A stretch of DNA of 7,275 nucleotides from an uncultured Clostridia bacterium (GCA_946405475.1 CAMJHI010000114.1:1-7275), one strand, 5' to 3'; positions 1-6,337 are shown, numbered from the stretch's first letter. A program made the numbers and translations. The notes: generated from the letters alone by a model not told the origin.

Positions 1-351
1 ATCCATCAGAGAACTAAAACAGAATATATTGACTACTACAGCGGGAGCGAGTATAAGTTTATCAATATCCATCAGAGAACTAAAACCATGCGCGAGAAAG
101 CTCCACCTTAAGATCGGTATAAGTTTATCAATATCCATCAGAGAACTAAAACATAAAGACATTGACAACAACAAAAAGTACGTATAAGTTTATCAATATC
201 CATCAGAGAACTAAAACCAAACCCGAAAATCACACCGTAATGATGCTTGTATAAGTTTATCAATATCCATCAGAGAACTAAAACCTGGAAACAGAGTAAT
301 TAAATCGATCAACCGGTATAAGTTTATCAATATCCATCAGAGAACTAAAAC
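1..351 (-). CRISPR. Type II-C CRISPR array, leader-proximal part (cut by window edge)
   Basis: Five identical 36-nt repeats lie at 51-86, 117-152, 182-217, 249-284 and 316-351, and bases 1-20 are the end of a sixth. The spacers are 21-50 (30 nt), 87-116 (30), 153-181 (29), 218-248 (31) and 285-315 (31), and all differ. Read on the minus strand, each repeat begins GTTTTAG and ends TTATAC, which is the usual type II form in which the GTTTTAG end follows the spacer in crRNA. That orientation is fixed by complementarity to the plus-strand tracrRNA (24 nt with one G-U pair, plus a 7-bp lower stem). No repeat is degenerate at the cas2 side, which fits this being the leader end, so spacer 285-315 would be the newest. 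The distal end lies outside the window. I could not recognise any spacer target. Confidence 0.98.
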
Positions 352-400
352 CGCAAGATGTTGTGGATCTTTACGGTTTCAGCAACGTTAAAACATAATC
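352..400 (-). other. CRISPR leader between cas2 and the first repeat
   Basis: This short stretch separates the cas2 stop from the first repeat and would be the transcribed leader of pre-crRNA. With the -10 box ending at 401, transcription should begin near 394-396, giving about 43-45 nt of leader RNA before the first repeat. It holds no gene and no further repeat copy. In type II systems the bases next to the first repeat guide spacer integration. Here, in the minus direction, they read CATCTTGCG and then the repeat; I do not recognise a known leader-anchoring motif in them. Confidence 0.6.
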
Positions 401-430
401 ATTATAACTCAATGATATCCTTCGTGTCAA
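401..430 (-). promoter_or_regulatory. Consensus sigma-70-type promoter of the CRISPR array, inside the end of cas2
   Basis: On the minus strand there is a perfect TTGACA (430-425), an 18-bp spacer (424-407) and a perfect TATAAT (406-401). The -35 lies in cas2 codons for Leu-Asp-Thr and the -10 covers the cas2 TAA stop (404-402). The predicted start is near 394-396, just upstream of the first repeat, pointing into the array. Both hexamers are exact, at a usable spacing, and in the only position where a leader promoter could sit. I therefore consider this strong, although no transcript data are available. Confidence 0.8.
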
Positions 431-725
431 GCAGATCCTCCTCTTCCAGCCGCTTTCCCACCACGATCTCGATCGCGTTGTATTGCTTATCTGTCACCGT
501 CATGATGCGCACCGAGCCCTCCTCGGGCAAAAACGATTTGACACGCTTCACGTATTTTGCCGCGTCGTCGCTGTTCCGCACGGTTCTGGCGTAAACGGAA
601 TACTGCAGCATGATGAAGCCCTCCTTGATGAGTCGGTTGCGAAACTGTGTGTAGGCTTTTCGTTTGGCTTTCGTGCTGACGGGCAGGTCGAAAAACACCA
701 TGATCTTCATGAACCGGTTAACCAT
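402..725 (-). CDS. cas2: CRISPR-associated protein Cas2 (type II)
   Basis: Cas2 is the dimeric structural partner of Cas1 in the spacer-integration complex. The protein (107 aa from this start) opens with a ferredoxin-like first strand, IMVFFDLP, whose Asp is the conserved Cas2 acidic residue. It continues with KRKAYTQFRNRLIKEGF and the LQYSVYAR segment typical of type II Cas2, which also has about 110 residues. An in-frame ATG at 740 would add five residues (MRMKR). I prefer 725 because MVNRFMKIMVFFDLP lines up end to end with the start of Streptococcus pyogenes Cas2 (MSYRYMRMILMFDMP) and a GAGG lies about 8 nt upstream. The 725 ATG overlaps the cas1 stop as ATGGTTAA, which suggests translational coupling. 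The 3' end of the gene also carries the array promoter. Family assignment is secure; the start is less so (740 and 710 are alternatives). Confidence 0.95.
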   Translation of the reverse strand: MVNRFMKIMVFFDLPVSTKAKRKAYTQFRNRLIKEGFIMLQYSVYARTVRNSDDAAKYVKRVKSFLPEEGSVRIMTVTDKQYNAIEIVVGKRLEEEDLLDTKDIIEL

Positions 726-1638
726 CCTCTTCATCCTCAAAAAATTCGTCCAACGGCAGCAGCACCGGGATTTTGAGCAGGGAAGGGTCGTTTTCGTTGA
801 TCGCCGAGGTCAGGCTTTTGACGTAAAGATCGAGCGCGTAACGCACCCGCGTCTTTTTGCCGTCAAACAAAACGGGCATGTTGATCAGCGCGATCAGATT
901 GCGCCGGTTGGAATAGGTCAGGCTTTCCAGCAATTCGTCACAGTGAGCGTCTGTCCACTGATCAACGAGCGGGCGCAGCGGTTCCATCAGATCGTCGGCG
1001 AGGTTGAACGGGTTGCCGGGCCCGACGTGGTGCAGCCCCAGCACGCCGTTATAGCCGTGGACGACCAGCGCCTTGGCCACGGAAGAGCGGACGATCGAAT
1101 AGCCGTAATTCAACGCCGCGTTGGTGACGTCGTCATCCGTTCTGCGGAACGTAAAGCCGAACAGCGCGGGGAAGTATTTTCTGGCTGCCACGGCTTCGCG
1201 GTTGTTTTTGTCGCCCGGCGTTACGCCGGCTGCGATCGCCTTCAGCTCGTTGATCCTTTCCCCGGCGGCGCCGCGGTGTTTCAGGCAAAGCGCCTGATTC
1301 AGAATCTTTTGCCGCACGATCGCCGCCCACAGTTCGTCTTTGAATGCCCGTGTCAGCTTCAGCTGCTTTTCCACCGTGGCCAGCGGGCTGAAATAAGGGT
1401 TCAGCGGGTAGGACACGCCCACGGGCAGATGCTTTTCATCGCAGAAATACACGTGGGCGCCCACCTTCGCCAGCGCCGCCAGCACGCTGACGCTCACGCT
1501 GGCGGCTCCGTTTTCCAGTACCAGCGCGTAGATATCCCCCAGCGGGATCTTCTGCTCCAGCGCGTCGCAGTACACCACCAGCCGGTTCTGACTTAATGTG
1601 ATCCGCTCGCCTCGATTGACAATAACGGTTCGCCACAT
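718..1638 (-). CDS. cas1: CRISPR-associated endonuclease/integrase Cas1 (type II)
   Basis: Cas1 is the metal-dependent integrase that, with Cas2, joins protospacers to the leader-repeat junction. The 306-aa product is full length and starts MWRTVIVN, the usual type II Cas1 opening. The three metal-binding residues can be placed: Glu148 in NREAVAARKYF, His204 in GLHHVGPGNPF and Glu219 in NLADDLMEP. Their spacing matches E149/H205/E220 of S. pyogenes Cas1. The family-typical AALNYGY is at about 175-180. The start codon lies 46 nt inside the 3' end of cas9, with AAGG/GAGGGG purine runs just upstream, so the gene is cotranscribed with cas9 and probably translationally coupled. It ends in an acidic tail (EFFEDEEDG). 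Nothing is missing, so adaptation should be functional. Confidence 0.98.
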   Translation of the reverse strand: MWRTVIVNRGERITLSQNRLVVYCDALEQKIPLGDIYALVLENGAASVSVSVLAALAKVGAHVYFCDEKHLPVGVSYPLNPYFSPLATVEKQLKLTRAFKDELWAAIVRQKILNQALCLKHRGAAGERINELKAIAAGVTPGDKNNREAVAARKYFPALFGFTFRRTDDDVTNAALNYGYSIVRSSVAKALVVHGYNGVLGLHHVGPGNPFNLADDLMEPLRPLVDQWTDAHCDELLESLTYSNRRNLIALINMPVLFDGKKTRVRYALDLYVKSLTSAINENDPSLLKIPVLLPLDEFFEDEEDG

Positions 1639-4600
1639 TTGACCTTACCGCCCCTCTTCCCTAAAATATCGATCTCATGCTTGACGACGGTGTCGTTAGA
1701 ATTGATACATGGAGCTACTCTTGCCGGATTGCTGCAACAAGAACAATAAAACCTTGATTCATTTATGTTCTTTACGCCTTTATAGTAACCTTCAAATTTG
1801 ACGGAATCTTTATAATAGACAGTCAAATAATCGTTCGGGAACAGGTACATCACGTGCTCAGCGTAATCTGCCGGCTGCTGATAGTCTTTTGACAGAACCA
1901 GCTTGCCGTTCTTCTTTTGGAGGAACGCATAGGGGATTCCCGCCGTGTGTGTTTTTCCGTCGGCGTCTTTGTAAATCTCAACGCAATAATAGGAGGACAC
2001 GTCGAGGAAGCTGCGGTTATCTTCGCCGATCTCCTTTATCATGTAGGAGCCGGTTCGCGGTGCTTTTTCCTTGATTTTCACGCTGTGAACGTGCCGGTAG
2101 GCAGCGAAAGCCGCCGCGTTTCCGCTCTTCAGCGCTTCTTCCACCGTTGCGTCATCCTTGTACCCGGTCATCAGCGCGTTGAGTGCGGCGATCAGGTTGC
2201 GGTCGTTTGTATAAATATTCGGAATCTCTTTCTTTTTCACCGCCGAGATGCTCTTCTTCCTCAGCCGGACAAGCTCGCCGTCCACTTCTTTCAGCGAAAG
2301 CAGCGTGTCGTCGCCGATGGATTTGTTCACCTTTCGCTCCTGCTTGAAGGAGACCAGCGGCACTTCGATGCTGCCCGCGAATTCCTTGTCGGGATAATGG
2401 GCGATGATCCGTTCCCGGAACAGGCGGCGGAAGTCCTCTTCGTTCATTTCTTCCGCGTCCGGGTTTCTCTTTTTGGCAAAATAATTCTCCAGTCCGCAGT
2501 CGGTCACGCGGATCTCCACTTCATCCCTCAGATCCGGGATCAGGGACGGCACGGTTTTCTTCTTTTTCAGGAGCGGCGCGGCGACGCGGCGGGGCATCTG
2601 ATAAAACTTAAACAGGCTTTCAAGCCCTTCTTCGAGCGTCTGACGGTATTCATCGGTTTCCACTTTGCCGGCCGCATAGAAAATATCCTTGAGCTTGCGG
2701 TTGAGCGAAACGATCTCCACATAAACAGGGATGCAGTTGGCGATCACGATGGCGTCGACAGCGTGGTCGAAATAGGTGACCTTTTTGAGTTCCGCCTTGT
2801 CTTTCGTCCCCCACGTGTTTTGGTTCAGCCATTGGCGGCGCATCATGGACGTGATCGCGCCCTTGACCGCGTAAACGTGGCTTTTGCCGTCGTTTTCGGC
2901 AAACTGCAAATGGTTGTCGATGTAGCGAACAAGGTATTTGGCAATGTAGCGCGTGTCGTTGATGTTGCGGCTCTTCCATTCCGCCAGCAGATCGACGTTC
3001 GACAGATCCTTGAGCATCAGATAACGATACTTGACCGCAAAGCCCGCTTTTTTGCCGTAAAGGGTGTTGACCCTTGCTCGAAAACCTTTGGCCTGTTCTT
3101 CGGTCATATACATCAGCGGCGTTTGCTGTCCCTTGTGCTGGTTTTCGGTGTGCTTGACGAGCGCTTTGTTCTTCAGCGTGTTGTCAAGGATCAGCGAAAA
3201 CGGAACGATGTGGTCGACCTCATAGTATTTCGATTCGTTGAGGATCGCTTCTTTTTTGTCAGTGATCCTTTCGCCCGAGTACAGGCACTTCCACCCCTGC
3301 TCTTCGCCCAGCTTGTAGCGCTCCACCATGGCGCCGTTCACTTCGCTGACCGGTTTTCCCGTGATCTCGGCAACAGCCTGAACGGCGGCTTCGTTGGCTT
3401 TCTGGTTTTTCGCTTGTGTCCTTTCATCTTCCAGCCGGTGTTCCTTGCTTCGGTTCAGGTCGGACGCGGTTTCGATGTTGATCTGCTGCGGCGAACCGTA
3501 CTTTTCCACCACGGCGTTGATGATCTTGCGGGTTTCGTTGATGGAACGGATGACGACGGGGTTGTTATAGAATTCGTCTTCCACGCAAAACGGCGGCAGC
3601 TTCCGGGAGCGAGTGACAGTTTTCTTTTCGTCGCTTGCCTGATCTTTGATGATATTGGCCTGGAAGTTGCCGTAGGCTTCTCCGTCGAGAAACGCGTCGA
3701 CGGAATCCAGCATGAACCGTTCGCAGACGCGAGCGGTGCCGGACGCCTGCATCGCTTTCAGATCCGCCGCCATTTCCGGACTCAGCTCCGGAATCTTTTT
3801 GAGCGCTTGCACTCTTCTTTTCGGGGTGATGTTTTCGCACAGCACCGCCGCGATGCGGTTGATGAGCGCATCGGGATCACGGTATTGAGCGGCAAGCTCC
3901 CGCCACGAAAAGCCGTGCTTTTCAAAAATCGGTTTCATCTTTTTGGAAAACGTCAGGCATTTTCCGAGCGTATCGCCTTTTTCGGTCGTTTTCATGTTCA
4001 CTTCAACGCCGAACGATTTGGCGAGCTTTTTGATTTCGGCAGCTTTGACGTTCCCGTCTTTCAACGCTTGTTCAATCAGGGCGTTCGCAAGTTCTTTCGG
4101 AAGCGTCACTTCGCCCGTTTCGATGACGGTATAAACGTATTGCGAAAGCACGTTGACCAGCGCAAACAGATCGGCGAGCAGCGTGAAACGGAACCCGCGC
4201 TTTTCGTCCTTGTAGAACGGGCAGCAGCCGATGCTGTCGATAAAGCCCATATACGGGCGGAACTTGTCTTCTGCGTTTCCGGGTCCGTCTTCAAAATCGC
4301 GTTGTGCAAAAATGATGCTGATCGTCTTTTCAATGTTGTTTTCCGTCAGCTGCGGGTAAAAGCGAGCCTGACTGCGCAGTATTTCAAGCGCTTCATGCTG
4401 CATCATGTCACGCGTGAACAAGAGTTTATCTCCCCCGGCTTCGGCGTCATACCGGCTGTTGCGATACTTCCGAAAATCCGAATTTTCTACGGCGAAATAT
4501 GCGTCTTTGGCGATCATTTCGGAAACAGTGCGGTAATCGCCGCTTTCCATGAGCTTTTGCACGGCGCCGATCGCTTTGTTATCTTCTTCCCACTCTTTAC

Positions 4601-5024
4601 GTTCTTCCGCCGTCATATCGTCCGACCCGTAAAAATCCCGGTAGCCTCTGTGATTGCAGATGTGGATCAGGCACGCCGCAAGTTCTTCCGGCTCAATCCT
4701 TTCATCCAGTGCTTTTACACGCAGCGAGATAATGTCGGAAGAACAGTTCTCATAATACGTTTTGACTTTTTCGGCGGAAACCAGACCGATGTTCTCCAGA
4801 TGATTTCTGAGCCGTTCCTTTCGGTGGCTGCGCCTTCTGATAAGCCGCCTTGCCGCGCGCTTTCCTCTTCTTTCCTGACTATACCGATCTTTGTTTTTCG
4901 GGTTCTCGCCGGAAGCAAAAACTCTGACGCCGAAATCTTCGATCCTTTTGTTGTCCTCTTCGTTTCGGATGACCGCCCAGCCGACGGAGCCGATGCCTAC
5001 GTCCAGACCCAGTACGTAATTCAT
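1593..5024 (-). CDS. cas9: CRISPR-associated endonuclease Cas9, type II-C, 1143 aa
   Basis: Cas9 is the RNA-guided double-strand DNA nuclease and effector of the locus. Visible parts, in order: RuvC-I with LGLDVGIGSVGWAV (Asp8); an Arg-rich bridge helix at about 47-78 (ERRGKRAARRLIRRRSHRKE); a helical REC lobe at about 79-470; RuvC-II with INIETA (Glu518); HNH at about 565-670 with YEVDHIVPFS (Asp604, His605) and Asn628 in the TENQHKG segment; RuvC-III with DHAVDA (His754, Asp757); then a wedge/PAM-interacting C-terminus. All nuclease residues are present. Length is typical of II-C (shorter than II-A SpCas9 at 1368 aa). The C-terminal region has a Cys group (1094, 1096, 1097, 1106, with 1130 further on) that might bind zinc. 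The start is supported by a purine-rich Shine-Dalgarno AGAGAGGG (5038-5031) six bases upstream. No convincing minus-strand promoter was found. PAM specificity cannot be read from the sequence. Confidence 0.98.
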   Translation of the reverse strand: MNYVLGLDVGIGSVGWAVIRNEEDNKRIEDFGVRVFASGENPKNKDRYSQERRGKRAARRLIRRRSHRKERLRNHLENIGLVSAEKVKTYYENCSSDIISLRVKALDERIEPEELAACLIHICNHRGYRDFYGSDDMTAEERKEWEEDNKAIGAVQKLMESGDYRTVSEMIAKDAYFAVENSDFRKYRNSRYDAEAGGDKLLFTRDMMQHEALEILRSQARFYPQLTENNIEKTISIIFAQRDFEDGPGNAEDKFRPYMGFIDSIGCCPFYKDEKRGFRFTLLADLFALVNVLSQYVYTVIETGEVTLPKELANALIEQALKDGNVKAAEIKKLAKSFGVEVNMKTTEKGDTLGKCLTFSKKMKPIFEKHGFSWRELAAQYRDPDALINRIAAVLCENITPKRRVQALKKIPELSPEMAADLKAMQASGTARVCERFMLDSVDAFLDGEAYGNFQANIIKDQASDEKKTVTRSRKLPPFCVEDEFYNNPVVIRSINETRKIINAVVEKYGSPQQINIETASDLNRSKEHRLEDERTQAKNQKANEAAVQAVAEITGKPVSEVNGAMVERYKLGEEQGWKCLYSGERITDKKEAILNESKYYEVDHIVPFSLILDNTLKNKALVKHTENQHKGQQTPLMYMTEEQAKGFRARVNTLYGKKAGFAVKYRYLMLKDLSNVDLLAEWKSRNINDTRYIAKYLVRYIDNHLQFAENDGKSHVYAVKGAITSMMRRQWLNQNTWGTKDKAELKKVTYFDHAVDAIVIANCIPVYVEIVSLNRKLKDIFYAAGKVETDEYRQTLEEGLESLFKFYQMPRRVAAPLLKKKKTVPSLIPDLRDEVEIRVTDCGLENYFAKKRNPDAEEMNEEDFRRLFRERIIAHYPDKEFAGSIEVPLVSFKQERKVNKSIGDDTLLSLKEVDGELVRLRKKSISAVKKKEIPNIYTNDRNLIAALNALMTGYKDDATVEEALKSGNAAAFAAYRHVHSVKIKEKAPRTGSYMIKEIGEDNRSFLDVSSYYCVEIYKDADGKTHTAGIPYAFLQKKNGKLVLSKDYQQPADYAEHVMYLFPNDYLTVYYKDSVKFEGYYKGVKNINESRFYCSCCSNPARVAPCINSNDTVVKHEIDILGKRGGKVKCGEPLLSIEASGSH

Positions 5025-5043
5025 ATTTTTCCCTCTCTTTGTA

Positions 5044-5072
5044 TTGACAAGCGTTGGAATTGGCGCTATAAT
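5044..5072 (+). promoter_or_regulatory. Consensus promoter of the tracrRNA
   Basis: On the plus strand there is a perfect TTGACA (5044-5049), a 17-bp spacer (5050-5066) and a perfect TATAAT (5067-5072), which is the ideal sigma-70/sigma-A arrangement. Transcription should start near 5079-5081 and runs directly into the anti-repeats and the terminator ending at 5268. The -35 box is only 20 bp from the cas9 start codon on the opposite strand, so this promoter occupies the cas9 5' leader or promoter region. Confidence 0.9.
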
Positions 5073-5094
5073 GACAGTGCTCTTAGAAATTGGT

Positions 5095-5126
5095 GTATAG
5101 GTTTATCAATATCCATCAGAGTAAAC
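5095..5126 (+). repeat. Degenerate CRISPR repeat / second anti-repeat in the tracrRNA leader
   Basis: Bases 5095-5121 match the first 27 bases of the plus-strand CRISPR repeat with a single A to G change, and the remainder reads TAAAC in place of AACTAAAAC (a 4-nt shortening). It lies in the same orientation as the true anti-repeat at 5136-5159, with starts 41 bp apart. It is inside the predicted tracrRNA primary transcript, and on the opposite strand it is in the probable cas9 leader. It lacks the separate CUAAGAU lower-stem strand of the functional anti-repeat, so it is either a relic or a decoy/regulatory copy. Confidence 0.88.
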
Positions 5127-5231
5127 GTTTGATAAGTGTAAGTTTATCAATATCCATCAATAGTTCTAAGATAAGACTTTATGTCGTAAGGTATTGTGGT
5201 AACCTGATTGATTCTAAATCCACCAAACAAG

Positions 5232-5268
5232 AAATAAAGCAGTTGGTTTTCAACTGCTTTATTTTTTT
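5232..5268 (+). terminator. Intrinsic terminator of tracrRNA, possibly bidirectional
   Basis: A perfect 14-bp stem, AAATAAAGCAGTTG (5232-5245) paired with CAACTGCTTTATTT (5251-5264), closes a 5-nt loop and runs into seven T residues (5262-5268). On the plus strand this is a textbook Rho-independent terminator ending the tracrRNA. On the minus strand the same stem is followed by a less pure T-rich run (TTTATTTCTTG), so it could also stop readthrough from the GDPD genes toward cas9. Confidence 0.93.
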
Positions 5269-5412
5269 GTCTGTTTTCAGTTTAGCATTTGTTTCATGCT
5301 TGCGCAAGAAAAATATTATGATTTCTCAAGCAAGTCCGTTTTTGTGGACTCAACAGGCTGGCCGATCATGTCGTTTGTTCCGCTAAAACGCTTTTGTTTT
5401 CTTATCGGGGCG

Positions 5413-6315
5413 TTATGCGGCCCACGCCGACAGGGTTTGATACAGATAGTCGCGCAGGTTCCACAACCATTGCTGCAAAGCGTTCCCCTCCGGCGGGGTG
5501 GGGGTCAGGGCGTTGGTCGTCATGTCGCGGACGCCCCAGCGCCAGTACCGTTCGGCTTTTCTGACGCTGTCGACGGTCCAGACCATGGTCTTCAGCCCGG
5601 CGGCCTTCACAAGCCTGACCGCGTTTGCGCTGTGCAGGTAGGAAAGATCGAGCCCGTCGAGCTTGTGCGCCAGCGCAAAGGGGATCGCGCCGACTGTTTC
5701 CGCGGTGCCGATGGTCACCAGATAAACGGCGGTCTCGGGCATCAGCTCTTTGATGCGCGAACAGATATCGAGGTTCATGGAAACGAGAATGAACCGGTCT
5801 TTTTCTTCGCGGGCGCCGAGCAGGTCGGCCAGACTGTCCAGCCGATCGAGCGCGACGGATGATTTGATCTCGATCACGGCGTGCATGCCGTATTCCCGGC
5901 ACACGTCAAGGTATTCCGAGAGCGTCGGCACCCCGGTGTTCGGGTATTGTTCAATGTTCCGCCCGGCGTCCACGGTCAGCGCGCTGATTTCGTCAGACGT
6001 CAGGTCGCTTACGTTGCCGCCGCCGTTGGTCATGCGGTCGACGGAATCGTCGTGCATCACGACCCAAACGCCGTCGGCGGTGGTGAGGGTGTCACATTCC
6101 GCACCCCAGAAGCCGGTTTCCCCCGCGAGCCGGAAGGCGGGCAGCGTGTTTTCGGGCGCGTCGGCGGAAAGCCCCCGGTGCGCGATCAGGTGAACGCTGC
6201 CGGTGGGGATCTGACAGGAGGAATAAACCGAGGTGGTCTGCGCCGGTACGAGCGCCGCTAAGATCGTGCTCAGGATCGGCAGCAGCGACATCAAAAATGA
6301 AATGATCTGATCCAT
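5413..6315 (-). CDS. Glycerophosphodiester phosphodiesterase with hydrophobic N-terminus
   Basis: The protein is a GDPD-family TIM-barrel enzyme; the family hydrolyses glycerophosphodiesters to sn-glycerol 3-phosphate and an alcohol. The 300-aa product shows the family signature: AHRG (His46, Arg47), PENT (Glu55), ECD (Glu73, Asp75), MHDD (His88) and the VIEIK strand (Glu149, Lys151). It ends with the TMVWTVD (243-249) and RWGVRDMTTNA segments usual for the barrel end. Residues 4-23 are hydrophobic (FLMSLLPILSTILAALV), suggesting a signal or membrane anchor, but there is no positive n-region and no clear lipobox, so export is uncertain. It begins 22 bp after the stop of the GDPD gene upstream and has no strong Shine-Dalgarno (CCTTAAACAAGAATC precedes ATG), so it is probably translated as the second gene of an operon. 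It is clearly a paralogue of that neighbour. Substrate cannot be told from the sequence. Confidence 0.93.
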   Translation of the reverse strand: MDQIISFLMSLLPILSTILAALVPAQTTSVYSSCQIPTGSVHLIAHRGLSADAPENTLPAFRLAGETGFWGAECDTLTTADGVWVVMHDDSVDRMTNGGGNVSDLTSDEISALTVDAGRNIEQYPNTGVPTLSEYLDVCREYGMHAVIEIKSSVALDRLDSLADLLGAREEKDRFILVSMNLDICSRIKELMPETAVYLVTIGTAETVGAIPFALAHKLDGLDLSYLHSANAVRLVKAAGLKTMVWTVDSVRKAERYWRWGVRDMTTNALTPTPPEGNALQQWLWNLRDYLYQTLSAWAA

Positions 6316-6337
6316 GATTCTTGTTTAAGGCGTCCGG

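Larger units (their letters stand above)
5079..5268 (+). ncRNA. tracrRNA (about 190 nt primary transcript)
   Basis: This is the trans-activating RNA that pairs with the crRNA repeat and loads Cas9. Bases 5136-5159 repeat the plus-strand CRISPR repeat with one change (A to G, giving a G-U pair), so they can pair with 24 nt of the crRNA repeat. Next comes an unpaired side (AUAGUU, 5160-5165), then CUAAGAU (5166-5172), which pairs with the GUUUUAG start of the crRNA repeat (7 bp, two wobbles). Downstream small stems can be drawn: GAC/GUC at 5175-5177 and 5183-5185 (nexus candidate), AGGU/ACCU at 5189-5192 and 5202-5205, and GAUU/AAUC ending at 5220, before the terminator. The 5' end is inferred from the promoter. 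RNase III cutting in the long duplex would give a mature form of about 110-130 nt. Unusually, a second repeat copy lies upstream in the same RNA (5095-5126). Direction, opposite to cas9, is certain from the promoter, pairing and terminator together. Confidence 0.92.

Noticed and set aside
51..351. Neisseria-style promoters inside each repeat (repeat end TTATAC as a -10 box)
   Set aside because: The TTATAC/TATAC end is a weak -10 with no good -35 at 16-18 bp, and the base that would complete the box varies with each spacer. The leader promoter at 401-430 explains transcription better.
359..394. Possible degenerate terminal repeat ending in TAAAAC next to the array
   Set aside because: Only the last six bases and a few scattered positions match the repeat (about 12 of 36), and the spacing to the first repeat does not fit a repeat-spacer unit.
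664..1596. A 310-codon open frame on the plus strand
   Set aside because: It is the antisense shadow of cas1, with an Arg/Val/Gln-rich composition and no recognisable motif.
402..1638. A csn2 or cas4 gene that would make this II-A or II-B
   Set aside because: cas1, cas2 and the array follow each other with no room for another gene, so subtype II-C is the better call.
5095..5126. The upstream repeat copy as a scaRNA- or crRNA-like guide made from the minus strand
   Set aside because: The minus-sense copy begins GTTTA and lacks the GTTTTAG start needed for the lower stem. No minus-strand promoter was found for it, so it is not listed as an RNA gene.
1917..5132. A 1071-codon open frame on the plus strand
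   Set aside because: It lies almost exactly antisense to cas9, has no family resemblance, and is open only because of cas9's codon bias. Cas9 on the other strand has every catalytic motif.
5269..5412. Inverted repeats between the tracr terminator and GDPD (for example AGTCC/GGACT around 5335, CTTGC/GCAAG at about 5309-5336)
   Set aside because: Stems are short or interrupted and lack a following T run on either strand, so I do not call a separate terminator. I see no gene in this 144-bp gap.
5090..5862. Two plus-strand open frames (5090-5386 and 5296-5862)
   Set aside because: The first runs through the tracrRNA and its terminator. The second is mostly antisense to the GDPD gene. Neither shows a ribosome site or a known domain.
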